From: Byssothecium circinans
Lineage: Eukaryota > Ascomycota > Dothideomycetes > Pleosporales > Massarinaceae
Assembly (NCBI GenBank): GCA_010015675.1
Contig: ML976988.1
Coordinates: 36,209 to 98,790, forward strand
DNA length: 62,582 bases
Direction of reading: 5' to 3'
Made by a program: the position numbers and the translations under genes. Shown piece after piece: positions 25,900 through 36,708 of the stretch. Below the pieces are notes generated by a model that did no database searches, was not told where the DNA came from, and saw only the letters and a program-made list of their open reading frames with translations. Within the stretch, counting starts at the first letter, position 1. Every line of letters starts with the position of its first letter.

Positions 25900-27515
25900 A
25901 AGCGTGCTTAACTCTAATTTACTTTTATTTTAGTAACTTTTAGTTATTACTTTACTTCTTTACTAATATTACTTACTTTATATACCCTTCTTTTAAGCTT
26001 ACTACTTCCTCTTTAGAACTATTAAGAGTTTATAAGATATCTTAAGTATAAGTAATTTTAAGGTACTATAAATACTAAGCTTAAATCTCTTATAAAGATA
26101 AAAACCTAGCATAAGGCTTTACCTAAGAAGATTATAACTTATATTAAAAATATTATTCTTAGCTAATAGGTATAGAATTATAAAGATAATAGTTCTAGCT
26201 ACTTATTAAAGTTTAAAGCGCGTATTATTACTTATAGTAACTTATAGTAGAAGCTAGACTTTTCCTAGAGTATATATACCTATATTATTTATATAACTAC
26301 TCTCTAAGCTATCTTTGCTCTTATAGCTCTATATAATCTAAAGTATAAGTAATATAATATTATTATAGCTTACCTAAATATATACTTATAACTAAATAAG
26401 GTATAACTTATAAAAGTTCTACTTAGTTACTTAGCTACTAGTATAATTATATAATTACTCTAAAGTATCTATAGTCTCTATAAGTCTATACTTTAATAGT
26501 ATAATAACTTTAAAGTATTACTAAAGAATCTTAGCTTTATATTAATTAAAGTAGATCTATGTATCTTTATTAATAGTACTAGTACTATTATTATAGCTTA
26601 TATAGATAATCTTATTCTTACTACTTCTTCCTCTACTACTCTATAAGGACTTAAGAAGCTCCTATTTAGCTAATATAAAATATAGAATCTTAGGCCTCTT
26701 TCCTTCTATCTAGGTATAAAGATTAAATATAATTAACCTAATAAAAAGATTACTATTTCTATAATATTTTATTTTAAGTATCTAGTATCTAACTATTATA
26801 TAAAGAACTCTAACTTAGTTTAAACTCTATTACCTACTACTATATTAAGTAAAAAACTTTTATATACTCTAAATAGAAATCTAGATATAACTAAGTATTA
26901 TTAGTTACTAGATACTTATATACTCTATCTAACCTTAATCTACTAACCTAATTTAGTATAGTATATTAACTATATAGCTTACTTTTCTAGTAATCTAACT
27001 AAATATTAAATAGATTTACTAAAGTAGTTAGTTTAATATATTAATACTTAGCCTAGTCTTAGTATTACTTATAATAGTAATAACCTTAAAGGCCTTATTA
27101 GTTATTATAACTTAGCCTTTAGTAGTATACCTAACTATAAGGTACTAGCTAGTTATTATTTCTATCTTACTAGTAGCCTTATCTTATATAAAGCGTACTA
27201 ATAATATATTATAACTACTTCTTTTATAGAAGCTAAGTTTATAGCTATAATATATACTGTAAAGGAAGCCCTCTAGCTTTAATACTTTCTTACTTAACTT
27301 AGTTACTTTAAGAAAGAACTACTACCTATTAAATTACGCGTTAACTATAAACTAGCTATCTAAATAATATATAGTAAAAGATAATATACTTATACTAAGT
27401 ATATTAATATCTACTATTACTACGCTAAGTAAGAAGCTTATAAAGGATGTATTAATATTATATATATTCCTAGAGTAGCTATAGTAGCTAATAGTTTAAT
27501 AAAGCCCTTAAGTAA
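25900..27515 (+). pseudogene. Ty1/copia reverse transcriptase-RNase H relic
   Basis: With TAG read as former CAG, long stretches are recognisable. YIDNLILTT at 26599-26625 stands where copia RT has YVDDILI. GLKKLLFSQYKIQNL followed by PLSFYLGIKI is the copia 'DLG...YFLGI' block. YLTLIYQPNLVQYINY matches the 'L.YLT..RPDI...V' block. IITTSFIEAKFIAI matches the RNase H 'S.EAEY.A' block, and INIIYIPRVAIVANSLIKPLS the 'I.TK.VPT..QLADI.TKPL' end. The second catalytic aspartate is N, and stops interrupt the frame. It once made the enzyme that copies the element RNA and now cannot. Confidence 0.85.
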
Positions 27516-29351
27516 TAACGTAAAGTATTACTAAACTACGCAAACTACTAAACTGCGTAAAATCACTTAGTAACACTAACTTACTTAACTTTATTATTAT
27601 TATCACCTATATTGCTATGTAAAAATATATACTAAGTACTAGCCTCTAACTTAGAAGAACCCTCTTTATTAGCTTAATAAGTTCTTACGTTATGCCTAGC
27701 CTTCCTATAATTGCTATAGTGCTAAATACCTAGTTATTACACTTTGCGTTTACTCTTTACCTTTACCTTCTTATAGTTCTAAACTATTTCTAATAGTTTA
27801 GAACTAACCTAGTCTACTATAAGACTAAACTCTATAGTAATACCCTTCTAAAGATACATATACTTATATATTTTTTACTGAGTTATTATTTAAATTTACT
27901 TTTTAAGCTCTTTAATACGCGCCTTTATAAGCGTGCTACTATATAATATTAATTTAGCGCCTTTAATAAGCTATAAAAGCCTACCCTAAGCTATCTATAG
28001 TAACTAAGTAATAGAATTACGTACTAGCTTTAACTATAAGCTAAATTCGTGTGTATTACTTAGTATTCTTAATAGCTATAGCGTATCTAGTAGTAGGGGT
28101 CGTAGTAGGGTGTATATACGTATATTAAGGTAATTAAGTACTACCTACGCGTTTAGAGGGACTAGCCCTAAAGCCATAAAGGCTTTCTAATAGTTTTAAA
28201 CTATAAATACGCTTAAAAATGCGTCTTTAAAGGCTAGTAGGAACGCTTCCTTATTAATATAGTAGACGTATTAGCGTACTAAGTTTAAAATAATCTTAAA
28301 GTACTTGCGCTTAAGTAGTAAGAATAATACTATATTAAGTAGCTAGAGTATATATAATAAGTGCACTAGTATATAGAGCGTAAGGATCTTATTATTAATA
28401 TAATAATCCTTAAAGTCTTAATTTAGATAGCTTTCATAGCTATCTAAAATTAGCAACTAATAGGCGCCTACTATTTTAGCCTTTATATGCGCGTTAAAGT
28501 GCTTTAACTACGTAAGACTAAGCTTATTATTTATCTATCTATTCTTTAAGACTAAGAGCTTCTAATTATATAGTATATTAGCTTCCTAGTGCTATAAAGA
28601 GATATAGACGTGTCCTTTATATATAAAGAATAGTAGAGTAAATAAACTATCTAAATATATACTCTAGATCTTTATTACCTACTTGCAGTTACCTAGCTAA
28701 ACTATTATAGGCCTTAATTACTTCTCTAAGCTAGTAACTACTTTTATAGAGCTAATAACACCTATCTAAAAGCTAGTCTTATTAAAGTTATATATATCCT
28801 TATTATATACGCTATACTTATCTTTAGTATCCTATATAAGCTTAAACTACGCAGTAACTATCTAAGGATCTTCTTATAGAACTCTTTATTAGTCTTTTAA
28901 ATAGTTCTAAGTAGTTTATAAACTATTCTACCTAGTTCTTACCTACCTTCTTATTACCCTACTTAGCTAGTAGTTTATTTGCTATATCTAATACTTTACT
29001 TAACGTAGATGCTAATCCTTATAAATTAAGGTTAAGGATATATAGGATAATTATTTGCTCTTTAGTTAAAGATAGTTTTAAACTGTTTAGAACTATTTCT
29101 ACTTAAAAAAGGTATTCCTTTAATGCGTTTAGTAAGGACTTAGTCCTTAACGTTAAAGGCTTTAGCAGCATATTAGATACTCTTAAATTAGCCTCTATTA
29201 TATATAGTAAAGGTAAGCTAAAGTCTACCTTTATATTAAAGTACCTTAGTACAACATTATTAAAACATTTTCGCGTTAAAGATAGTGATAGTATTACTAA
29301 GCAATTTTACGTAGTTTAGTAGTTTACGTAGTTTAATAATACTTTATATTA
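27516..29351 (-). mobile_element. Pogo/Fot1-like element 2 (complete, core AAACTACGC), nested in copia
   Basis: A 1.84-kb element. Left end TAACGTAAAGTATTACTAAA with two 17-bp-spaced modules; the right end is the inverted form (TTACGTAGTTTAGTAGT twice, then ACTTTATATTA). Size, TA-flanked ends and the C-terminal tail fit fungal Fot1/pogo (Molly-like) elements. It lies just after the copia RNase H IKPLS motif, and copia sequence continues at 29352, so it inserted there. The inner boundary of both ends is the CACTTAGTAA/CTAAGCAATT motif. The transposase is on the minus strand and is destroyed by stops. Confidence 0.9.
27640..29120 (-). pseudogene. Pogo/Fot1-like transposase relic (element 2)
   Basis: Minus-strand translation reads, with TAG as CAG and TA as CA/TG, the same series of blocks that is clearest in element 4: LLILDSHKSHLN-like DDE core sequence (inferred from collinearity), an AFK-type block, then an ARHNVRTY tail (about 27675-27705) where a CCHC-like C-x2-C-x4-H-x4-C knuckle is expected, followed by an acidic-serine end. 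The N-terminal DNA-binding part lies near the right TIR. DDE_1 transposases cut and paste at TA. Stops in every segment make it non-functional. Confidence 0.7.
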
Positions 29352-29785
29352 CCTATTTCTATAGTTTCTTAAACCTTATTTAACTTTAGACTATATTAGT
29401 TACTTAATTAGTATTTAAGTAGTTTAAGACTATTCTCTAATCTTGTTTCTTTAGGTATTTTATTTCTTACTTCCTTAATACTTTTTATTTATTTTTACTG
29501 GCTTCTTTTATCCTTTATATACCTAGTATCTTATTAGAGTTATAACTCTAAAAGAATTAAAAGGATATATTAGCTAGCCCTACCTTAGGAGTATCTCTTA
29601 GTATAGGTCCTTTTATAAGTTATAGTTAATTCCCTTTTTATTATATATATGCTTGTACTTTCTTAGCCTAGTACTTAGCTAGTACTTTACCTTATAGTAT
29701 ATAGTTCCCTTACTAGTAGATAGTAATAGATTATTAATTCTATTATATATATAAATATTCCCTTCCTAGCTATAATCTATAATTA
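29352..29785 (+). repeat. Ty1/copia 3' region, probable LTR, continuing after the nested element
   Basis: The sequence reappears in inverse at about 55136-55550, next to copia RNase H sequence in each place, as expected for the copia 3' LTR. It includes AGAGTTATAACTCT, a palindrome also present at 55367. No LTR partner was found at the 5' side, so LTR status is inferred. It ends where TIR-element sequence starts. Confidence 0.55.
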
Positions 29786-30037
29786 TAATTTATTTAGCTA
29801 GTTTATTAGGTATTATAGGATATAAAGCTTAAGCAACCCTAGTATACTCTACCCTTATCTAGCTTAGTAAGATATTAGAAATTTTAAAATATTCTTTAAT
29901 AACCTTTTAGATCTATATTATATATATCTGTATTTAAAATTTCAGCTTAATAGCTCTTATATTAAAATAGTTATTAACAATATAAAAGGTAGGAATTACC
30001 ACGCAAATTTTGGGCGGTTCAGTGGTGGAATACGTTA
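29786..30037. mobile_element. 1-kb TIR element 'b', right-end fragment
   Basis: Starts mid-interior with TTATTTAGCTAGTTTATTAGG and ends with one module, GGGCGGTTCAGTGGTGGAA, then TACGTTA at 30031-30037. The interior is the standard right half of the TIR elements (CTGTATTTAAAATTTCAGC). The left half is missing, so it was truncated. Confidence 0.7.
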
Positions 30038-30200
30038 GCAGTATATATAAGAATAAAAATTTAAATAAGCTATTCTCTTCTGCTTAGCTTTGCGCTTCTT
30101 TCTATATAATTTCTATATAAAAGTATGCTGCCATTAGCACGCCGTTGTGTTTGCAATGTCTCGGCCGGTGGTGAATCTCGGCCGCCGGTGATTTACTCTA
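30038..30200. other. RIP boundary with a possible unassigned transposon end
   Basis: From about 30120 the sequence becomes normal in composition. TCTCGGCCGGTGGTGAA at 30159-30175 is followed by TCTCGGCCGCCGGTGAT at 30176-30192, a 17-bp repeat, then TTACTCTAG. Compared with the TIR-element right ends, the core is new but the spacing and the GGTG-xTTTAC end are the same. It may be an old, lone transposon terminus that now forms the 5' edge of the gene island. No gene is seen here. Confidence 0.45.
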
Positions 30201-30495
30201 GTCTCAATTAGGGTTGCTGCGCCGATGCGCTAAGCAAAACGCCGACCGGGGAACCCCAGCGCACGCATAAGCTTGTTAGTACTGTATCCACCCAAATGCA
30301 TCGCCCCCCTTCTAAATCTGGTCTTTCGGACTCCGGGCTTTCGCTGTGCCGTATCGGTCTAGATGTTTTGGGGTTAGTGTCCTGTCAGCATCTACCTAGG
30401 CTTATATCAGTAAAGCTTCACCAAGACTGGCTCGAAATATAGGCAGTTGTCTACTCATTTCGCAAAGCAGCCATCTCCTCGCTTTCAAAATCACC
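30201..30495 (+). promoter_or_regulatory. Putative 5' region of the O-methyltransferase gene
   Basis: Normal-composition upstream DNA. CGGACTCCG at 30327-30335 is a CGG-N3-CCG palindrome of the kind bound by fungal Zn(II)2Cys6 regulators. CTTATATCAG at 30401-30410 is a weak TATA-like word about 90 bp before the start codon. The start lies in TCACCATGG, a good context. No regulator gene is nearby. All are motif guesses. Confidence 0.35.
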
Positions 30496-31840
30496 ATGGC
30501 AGACATTGCAGAGCTCACGAAGCAAATCGCCTCTTTGGCCGCATCGCCGCCAGCCGACCTCAGCGAGGAAGCAAGATTTGGGCTGTATACTGCCATCAGC
30601 CAAGCTCGAGATGCATTCATGAGCCCATTGGATGCCACTGTACGCTTCTCGTTTGGTGTGAGTTTCGCTCTCAACCCTATGACGACAACCTATACTCACT
30701 ACGCGACAGGTTTATGAAACTGCAGCTGTCAGGCTCGGCATTGACCTCAAACTCTTCGACATTGCTGTGCCCGCTGGGGGCCCGCTCACAGTGAGCGAGC
30801 TAGCTGAGAAAGCTTCGGCAGATGCTCAGCTAGTGGGTCAGTCTAACATGACTACCAAGTGCAGAGGCAGAGTGTGCTAATAGAGGACAGGCCGCGTATT
30901 GAGATTGTTGACAGGTGTGGGTCTCTTCACTGAGACCGGTCTGGATACCTACGCAGCAAAGCCACTTGCGGGAATATTCTGCACAGGCTCTCCTCTGAAA
31001 GAAGCCGTAATCCATCTGTAAGGCTCCTCAAAAACCCGATTTGTAATTCGAGATATCTAACGCGATTCCAGCGGCTCTCACGCATCAGTAGTAGCTCAGC
31101 TCCCTGAATACTTCGCAAAGAACGGCTACAAAAATCCGGGTGACGCATTCAATGGCCCGTGGCAATTCGGCCAGAAAACTAACAAGCACTACTTCGACTG
31201 GCTCTCTCAGTATCCTGATTTACAGAGCGCTTTCAACACAACCATGGGTATCTCTCGCATGGGCCAAGTCGACTGGTTTGGCTTCTACCCCGTCGAGGAG
31301 AAACTCAAAGTCGCCTCACCATCCGACACCCTCCTTGTCGACATTGGTGGTGGCAAGGGTCACGATGTAGTGGCTTTCCAAAAGAAGTTCCCTAGCCTCC
31401 CAGGGAAACTCGTCTTCCAGGATTTGCCCATCGTCGTCGAAACCGCCAAAGACGTCCCGGCAGGAATCGAGGGCATTGGCCACGATTTCTTTCAGCCACA
31501 GCCAGCAACTGTCAAGGGCGCAAAAGCCTACTATCTTCGTACTGTCCTGCACGACTGGCCGGACAAACAGGCTCGCACCATCATCAAGCAGATTAAAGAT
31601 GTCATGTCAGAAGATTCCATTCTTCTCATCAACGAAAATGTTCTCCCAGCCCAAGGCGTATCGCTCTATCAGGCAGAGCTGGACATCACTATGATGACAT
31701 GCTTCTCGTCGCTCGAGCGGACTGAGAAGCAGTTCAAGGACCTTTTGGAGTCTGAGGGCTTCAAGCTAGTTGAGACGTACAAGCCGCGGGTGCAGATTCC
31801 GGGGGCGGGTACATTGCTTGAGTTCCAGCTAGCGAAGTAG
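30496..31840 (+). CDS. SAM-dependent O-methyltransferase, class I (COMT-like), intact, 4 exons
   Basis: Exons 30496-30657, 30710-30836, 30891-31017 and 31072-31840; introns of 52, 54 and 54 bp have GTGAGT, GTCAGT and GTAAGG donors, CAG acceptors and CTCAC/CTAAT/CTAAC branch sites. The frame closes at 1185 nt, 394 residues, the usual family length. An N-terminal dimerisation part (VYETAAVRLGIDLKLFDI at 55-72) precedes the Rossmann domain: DIGGGKG 229-235 and FQDLP 254-258 bind SAM; H299 in LHDW is the expected catalytic base, with E327 and probably E354 as partners, spaced as in plant COMT. It should be a soluble enzyme methylating a phenolic hydroxyl of a secondary metabolite; the substrate is unknown and no pathway partner is visible. 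It is the only intact gene here. It is not RIP-damaged. Confidence 0.92.
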
Positions 31841-32094
31841 CGTTCATGCGGTAATGGGCATTATGTGAATCACCTGAGAGCGTCATAGCTCGGTCCGATG
31901 ACTAACTATAATCCAATCAAGTCTACCTTATTTAACGCATTCGGTCACCCTACGATTCAGTTTAAACACTCTTAAATGTAAAGACAATGACGGTCACCTT
32001 CCAGAATCCAACATTACCCGGCCGCCTACTATGGAATAGTGGAAGGAATGAGCTCTATGACATCAGTCCACTTAGAGCGCGAGGAAAGCTGGTA
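31841..32094. other. Intergenic region after the methyltransferase
   Basis: Normal-composition 3' flank between the stop codon and the minus-strand relic, probably 3' UTR. I see no AATAAA and no other feature. Confidence 0.5.
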
Positions 32095-32697
32095 TCAAGT
32101 CCGGCGTCCTTCTAAACCGAAGACGCTGAGCAGGATCATGCGCCCGAGGATGCCGCGGCCGCGCCACGTCCCTTGCCGGAAAACTTGCCTACCCTCCCAT
32201 TCCGCAGCTGATGTATAATCTAGGATCCCAAAGCCGTCTGCCAGGTCTTGTATTGCCGCTCGCATCGCCGTAACATCCTCACGCTTGCCCTCAGCAAGTT
32301 TACCATCGGAATTAACGTCGTTGAGGTCGCGAAAGATGACGGGCTCGGTTCAGTTGTTCTCGAGCATCTGCAGTTGCTTGACGGGGTTGCAGCGGCCGCT
32401 TTGGTATGGGACGAGCAATGCGGCTAACTCGCTACGCTCGGGTGAGGGTGGGATAGCAGCCTCGTCAAGTCTAATCATGATTAATAGCACTATCAATCAT
32501 TCTTGCTGTCGCACGGAAACGTTGTTCAGCCGGCGTCCCGCTCCCGCTAGCGTGAAGCGGCCCGGCTCATCAGCACTACCGCGACTTTTGGTCACCACTT
32601 CCATGCCATAGCGCCGAGCACACGCGCATTCCCATACCCCAGCGAGAAGCACCTCCGCCTTAACTCGTCTGCCTCGATGTATTGTAATGTGCAGCAT
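32095..32697 (-). pseudogene. Degenerate minus-strand gene relic, unknown function
   Basis: One minus-strand frame stays open for about 200 codons apart from two in-frame TGA codons (32497-32499 and 32350-32352), and ends at TGA 32095-32097. After the first stop it reads IRLDEAAIPPSPERSELAAL, then QLQMLENN-stop-TEPVIFRDLNDVNSDG, EGKREDVTAMRAAIQDLADG and SAAEWEGRQVFRQGTWRGRG, all protein-like. TEPVIFRDLND faintly recalls the PVI..GD.N strand of endonuclease/exonuclease/phosphatase proteins, not enough to name it. Frame use upstream of about 32600 is unclear. The stops are simple transitions, and TGG-to-TGA or CGA-to-TGA are both possible. An intron covering the first stop is an alternative. 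Confidence 0.5.
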
Positions 32698-32782
32698 CGG
32701 GGTGCTCGTACACGTGCGCGGCCACGGTGGAACCGCTTGTTCTAATCGATCGGCGAGCGCTGTTTGCGCTTGTCTCTATACT

Positions 32783-32999
32783 ACTTAAGCTTAGCTTAAG
32801 ATTTCCTATCCTTTATATTCCTATTTAAAGAGCTCTTAGACTTATCTTAAACTATAGTAATTATTAGGGGAGGGCTAAGATTAGTTTAAGCTTTCCCTTT
32901 CTAATTATTTATAGGCGTTAGTTAATAGGAAGGTATAGTTAATAGTATTATAATATTCTTAGAATTTAATATTATATTAATGTAAAGTACTACTAAGTA
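32783..32999. other. RIP-type spacer to the right of the gene island
   Basis: Composition changes abruptly at about 32775 from normal to TA-rich. No gene or named repeat is seen before the TIR element at 33000. Confidence 0.5.
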
Positions 33000-34073
33000 T
33001 AACGTATTCCACCACCGAACCGCCCACACCACCGAACCGCCCACAAGCTTGGCATTGGAAAATCAAAACAGGATATCTTAATAACAAAGCTAAACCTTGA
33101 TATTTTCTTTTAAAATTTTAAACCTAGATAGATATATATATAATCTAATAGGTATTACATTTATATAGCTATAGCTTACGTAATACAGTAGTTATTAACC
33201 TATAAAGTATTAGTAGCTAAAATCTACTTTATACTATAGATTAATAGGTAAACGTTAGTAATATACTATATAACTTTAAGGACTTACTTATTAGTATATT
33301 AGTTAGTAGCTATTAAGTTACTATAGCATGCAGCCTAGATTTAACGCTAGAATAGTAAGTGTAAGGTAAGAGGTAAGAAAAATTAAAAAACCTTCTAAAT
33401 AAAGTTATATATATTAGAAACCTATACATTCTTCTTAAGAGGAAGATAGTATATACTAAATAAAGCTATATATAAGTTTAAAGTAAGTAAATACCTCTAA
33501 TACTAAAAGATCTAGCTTAAGACGTATAGATTTTTAGAAAAATTAGACACTACCTTATAATATAGCTTATATAAGCTATATTTTTATAGCTAACTATTTA
33601 TATTACTACTATATATATATATAAAGTTTATTAAAAGAAAAGAAGTAAGAATATCTAGCTAGATAAAATATTTATTTATATTTTTCTAATTTTAGAAATC
33701 TCTACCCTCCCTACGCTAATTCTCTAATAGGTCTAGGCTGCACGCTATAATTTTAGTGCTAATAGGTGTATTATATATATATAAACTAGCTCTAAAGTTA
33801 TTATAACTTATTTAGCTAGTTTAATACGGATTAAACCCCAAAAAACTAAAAGTAGCCTAGTATTCTCTATACCTATATAGCTTACTAAGCTATTAGAAAT
33901 CCTAGAATATTTTTTTATAATCCATTTAATCTATATTATATATATCTGTATTTAAAATTTCAGCTTAATAGCTTTTATATTTAAATTGTTATTAAAGGTT
34001 GAATCTTTGATTTTCCGCCAAGCAAATTTTGCGCGGTTCGGTGGTTTGCGCGGTTCGGTGGTGCTTTACGTTA
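33000..34073. mobile_element. 1-kb TIR element 'c' (cores GAACCGCCC / GAACCGCGC)
   Basis: Left end TAACGTATTCCACCACCGAA with two 17-bp modules, right end two inverted modules with GCGCGGTTCGGTGGT and CTTTACGTTA. The outer word differs (GTATTCC on the left, GTAAAGC on the right) and the core differs by one base, so the ends may have separate histories. The non-coding interior is close to element h. The interior has TGCAGCCTAG in both orientations (about 33330 and inversely at 33737). Confidence 0.85.
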
Positions 34074-34092
34074 TATATATATATATATATAC
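34072..34092. repeat. (TA)n microsatellite at a transposon junction
   Basis: About ten TA repeats where element c meets the next fragment. A TA-targeting transposase could use any TA here. Confidence 0.7.
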
Positions 34093-34355
34093 TAATAGAT
34101 ATTAAAATTTTATAGCTATAACTTACGTAATAAAGTAGTTATTAGCTTAGGAAGTATAGATAGATAAGACCTACCTTATACTATAGATTAATAGCTAAAT
34201 ATTAGTAATATACTATATAACTTTTAAGATATACTTATTAGTATATTAGTTAATAGCTATTAAGTTATTATAGTATATAGCCTAGATTTAATGCTATTAT
34301 AGTAAGTATAAGGTAGAAAGTAAAAAAAATAAAAAACCTTTTAAATAAAGTTATA
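34093..34355. mobile_element. TIR element 'd', internal left-half fragment
   Basis: Begins ACTAATAGATATTAAAATTT and follows the left interior of the TIR elements to AAACCTTTTAAATAAAGTTATA. It lacks both termini. Its left end was probably lost when element c inserted. Confidence 0.65.
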
Positions 34356-36206
34356 ATAGTTCTTACTATATGCTTTTCCTTGATTTATATCTAAAGCTAC
34401 TCTACTTCTTCTTAATAGCGTATCTTTAAAACTATTAGCCTAATATCTTTTAGAATAAAGTTTAGATACCCTTAAATCTTAGCTTTATCTACTTAATACT
34501 AGATTACTCTTAGCTCTAAATAGTATATAAGCCCTTTTAGTCCCTAGATAGTTCTATAGTTTTAATTATATTAGACCTATAGTACTAAATAGTTCTCTAC
34601 TATTTTCTAGCCTTATCTAGCCTAGCTTTAGCTCTTTACCTATATAGTCTAGCCTCCTAAGCTTTACTACTCTATATATAATTTATCCTTTTTTCTCTAT
34701 ACTCTTAATGCTTAGCTATCTAATAGTTATAAGCCTAGTCTAGCTTTATCTACTTTATCTATTATCTAAACTTAAGTAGTCCCTATACCTATACCTATAC
34801 CTATATAGTTATGCTAACTATTTCTAATAGTTCTAAACTATTCTATATACCTACGTATACTCTTATACCTTTAATTACTCTAATTTATAGTCTATATAAA
34901 TCTTACCTAGATAGTTCCCTAATAGTTTATTACTATTCTATACTATTTAATACTATTATTATGCCTTACACTATTTTATCTATAGCTAGTAGTATTACTA
35001 CCTTAGATGTAGTACTTACTAGTCTTAGAAACTAAGATAAGTAGTATAATATCTTTAAAGGTAAGGCTATCTTAGCTAAAGTATCGAAGTATCTTAATCT
35101 AGAGGATAATAATAAGCTAGTACTTAAACTACCTACTAACTTTAGTACTTCTACTACTATAGCTTTATAGATACTTTAGAAGAAAAGGAATAAGTACTAC
35201 TATATTAATTAATAAAAAGTTAATAGTCTTGCTAAGAAACTACTTAATATAGTTTACTTTTAAGTTACTACTTAACTTAATACCTTTCTAACTTTTACTA
35301 AAAAGCTTATAATCCTTTGTACTAAATACTACTATAAAATAGCACTCTATAAATAAGATACCTACGCTAAGTATTAGATAATTAAGAAGAAGATACTAGA
35401 AAAAGAAGGCTTTAAAAATTAAGCGTATAAATTTTAACTTATAGTTAGTAAGGTATAGAAACTTAAGCTTCTAGAAGTTAAAGGCTTTACTCTTTAATAT
35501 AACTTCTTAAATATTTATACTACTATCTATAATAACTTTGCTACTTCCCTTATCCTTAACTTTTAAAAGTAAGAACATAAATATAAGGAGAGATAAGAAG
35601 CTTTTATATCTATAACTATTATAGTTCCTACTACTATTAACATAGCTAGTAAAGAAATTACTTTATAATATAAGGTTATTATACTACCTAATTAGCTTCT
35701 AATTTTAGATAGCTATATACTTAAGAACCTAGTTTCTAAATTTATTAATTTAGTAGCTATAGTATTTATATATACCTTAGGATGTACCTAGTATACTACC
35801 TTCCTAATAATCTTTAATAGTAAAGGATTTTTATATAATAAAAATAGTTTAGTTCCCCCTAGTCCTTATACGTAGTCTAAATCCTATAAAAGAACTAACT
35901 TTAAAGTAGATAAGAATAAAGATAATTCTAGCTAAACTAAGAGATTATACTAAGGTAAGCCCTATCCCTATAGTAATAGTAAGTCTTATAGTAACTTCTA
36001 AAGAAACTATCTTTATATTATTCTATCTAATTACTCTAAGGGTTTTAAAGTTAATAAAGCGTGTTAATCTAATCTCTACCTATGGCTATAGGAAGGAAAA
36101 ACTAACTAATAAAATAAATAAAAGGATATTCTTAATAATATCTAAAGAAAAGCCTATAAAAACTCTACTTTATAAGCCTAGGTATCTTAAAGCTAATTAG
36201 ATTAAT
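34356..36206 (+). pseudogene. Retroelement gag-like relic
   Basis: On the plus strand, with TAG read as CAG, one frame can be followed for about 400 codons from near 34950 to 36090. The part 34811-35035 stays open by chance. It reads GKAILAKVSKYLNLEDNNKL, then a charged middle, then GKPYPYSNSKSYSNF near 35955-36000, which recalls the C..C.KP.H....C knuckle of copia gag. The order (charged head, knuckle, end near a following element) fits gag. I could not match it to the copia copy at 22201, and a LINE ORF1 is another option. No start or LTR is visible. Confidence 0.4.
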
Positions 36207-36708
36207 TGTTACGAATAGAAACGATACAGGGTATCTAGGGCTAGATAATGCAGCGTAGAGGGTGTTAAGCCTAAAGGATAGCAACACAATGATACGTAGG
36301 GCAGGATTAGATTAGCAGTTATATAATAATAAGGTACTTAGCAAGATTAGTAGTCTTAGAGCTAAGCATCCTAAGTATAAGGTACTTAGCAGGATTAGTA
36401 TAATCGCTACTAAGTATACTAATTATAATAATTTAAAGGAATAGAATAAGTAGTATAAAGACTAGATAGATTTCCTTTATCTTTCTAATTCTAATTCTTT
36501 GTAGTTAACTCTTTATAGTTTATCTCTTACCTAGATTAATACTTAGTTATTCTATAGTTTATTATAGAATTAGAGTTCTTTAGTAAGATAAGTTACTTAG
36601 TACGTTTACCTCTTAAATTACTAAAGATACCTACCTAAAGTATATACCTTATATAACTAACCTCCCCTAATACAGATTAGGATCTAGTAAGTATAACCCT
36701 TAGTAACA
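36207..36708 (+). repeat. Gypsy-A copy 3, 5' LTR
   Basis: Runs from TGTTACGAATAGAAACGATA to CCTTAGTAACA, 502 bp. The middle segment (GCTAAGCATCCTAAGTATAA) lacks the TCTCTAGAGA palindromes of copy 2. Confidence 0.85.

Larger units (their letters stand above)
22201..27515 (+). mobile_element. Ty1/copia element, RIP-degraded, 5' and coding part
   Basis: The plus strand reads as a Ty1/copia pol: integrase-like sequence in about 24000-25600, then RT and RNase H in about 25900-27510. It ends in a TKPLS-type motif (here reading IKPLS) that is cut at 27515 by a pogo-like element and followed by copia 3' sequence at 29352. No 5' LTR could be identified, and the segment 22201-22470 has no recognised function. 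A long inverted repeat occupies about 22476-22960. Similar sequence occurs inverted at 48973-52630 and 55136-55700. Confidence 0.75.

Noticed and set aside
1..29785. Centromere or subtelomere identity for the AT-rich block
   Set aside because: RIP-mutated retroelement clusters occur in both and in plain AT-rich isochores; nothing in the sequence decides this.
30402..30717. Several overlapping open frames on both strands around the first exon
   Set aside because: They are shadows of exon 1 and its intron; only the frame starting at 30496 joins in phase through the introns to the methyltransferase domain.
31244..31840. A separate 198-residue methyltransferase starting at 31244
   Set aside because: This is only the last part of the last exon; spliced upstream exons give the full 394-residue family length with no stop.
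32285..32611. Plus-strand 108-residue frame
   Set aside because: Low-complexity Ser/Arg-rich reading opposite to the protein-like minus-strand relic; probably its shadow.
34785..34806. CTATAC short tandem repeat as a regulatory element
   Set aside because: A few copies of a hexamer in low-complexity DNA; no support for function.
34811..35035. 74-residue plus-strand frame as a small gene
   Set aside because: Composition (Ile/Leu/Ser/Tyr from TA-rich DNA) and position inside a RIP-degraded gag-like relic suggest chance.
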